From positions 1 through 23,996 of the forward strand of contig DDIR01000106.1 of the NCBI GenBank assembly GCA_002338715.1: a DNA stretch of 23,996 nt, in the 5' to 3' direction. This document shows positions 23,956-23,996 of this stretch, piece after piece. The notes below the pieces were generated by a model. It was not told the DNA's origin. It searched no databases and was given only the letters and a program-made list of their open reading frames with translations. The position numbers and the translations under genes are program-made. Positions within the stretch are counted from its first letter, which is position 1; each line of letters begins with the position of its first letter. The DNA is from Phycisphaerales bacterium UBA1845 (GTDB lineage: Bacteria; Planctomycetota; Phycisphaerae; UBA1845).

Positions 23956-23961
23956 GAATAA
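23544..23961 (+). pseudogene. Second, truncated Rhs core copy
   Basis: This is a remnant matching residues 29-165 of the upstream Rhs protein, from GNFKYTYDAWNR to SHPFD, then Glu and a TAA stop at 23959-23961. Similarity begins sharply at 23544 and no YD-repeat sequence precedes it. The frame is open back to the TGA of the zinc-ribbon gene (23521-23523), without a convincing start or ribosome-binding site before a GTG at 23611. No dockerin-like part, core end or tip follows. The rest of the window (23962-23996) shows no gene. Amino-acid changes against copy 1 are few (for example D to E, T to A, S to V), so it has not decayed far. It is probably an orphan core left by duplication or recombination. 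Confidence 0.85.
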
Positions 23962-23996
23962 AGCGGGACAGTCACGAACGCCATTAAGTTAAGTCG

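Noticed and set aside
23962..23996. Window end as a possible terminal inverted repeat of a mobile element
   Set aside because: Only 35 bases remain and no matching inverted partner was found by eye elsewhere in the window.

Overview
The window reads as chromosomal DNA of a Planctomycetota-like bacterium, possibly Phycisphaerae or a relative. This is inference from gene content, not from a marker gene. The hints are an RpiB-DeoC fusion, a large membrane anti-sigma-like protein paired with an ECF sigma factor, an Rhs fragment carrying dockerin-type calcium loops, a SUMF1-fold lipoprotein, and a small membrane protein ending in a CxxC...CPxCG zinc ribbon. Most of the window is moderately GC-rich. 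The 21.7-23.5 kb stretch and the gene-free stretch near 6 kb are visibly more AT-rich.

Left part (1-5.9 kb): a minus-strand RpiB-DeoC pentose-phosphate enzyme fusion lies divergent to a plus-strand HDOD signalling protein. A minus-strand membrane sensor histidine kinase follows, divergent to a plus-strand membrane-anchored metallophosphoesterase with unusual metal-site motifs. From 5.9 to 7.07 kb there is no convincing protein gene. That stretch holds a good sigma-70-like promoter, several hairpins, an intrinsic terminator (a possible long non-coding RNA) and an inverted pair of extragenic palindromes.

Centre (7.07-16.2 kb): aspS, msrB and a flavin-reductase-like gene form a tight minus-strand cluster. 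A sigma/anti-sigma-like pair with a 1-base gap is on the plus strand. rsmG and a large secreted beta-propeller lipoprotein are on the minus strand and are separated by a clear terminator.

Right part (16.4-24 kb): proS converges on and overlaps a GT4-type glycosyltransferase, which is divergent to a GT2-type membrane glycosyltransferase. The last 3.2 kb is an accessory block. It holds an N-terminally short Rhs protein with two dockerin-like loops inside the core and a 21-cysteine tip, a SUMF1-fold lipoprotein starting on the next base, a zinc-ribbon membrane protein, and a second truncated Rhs core. The two core copies form a 412-bp ungapped direct repeat, about 94% identical by hand count, flanking the AT-richer cargo. 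This block is the best candidate for an unusual system: an Rhs tip/cargo module bounded by recombinogenic core repeats.

A palindromic repeat of the type GTCATTCCCGC...GCGGGAATCCAG occurs between genes at five places. All alignments, residue numbers and identities were made by eye; no database or folding program was used.
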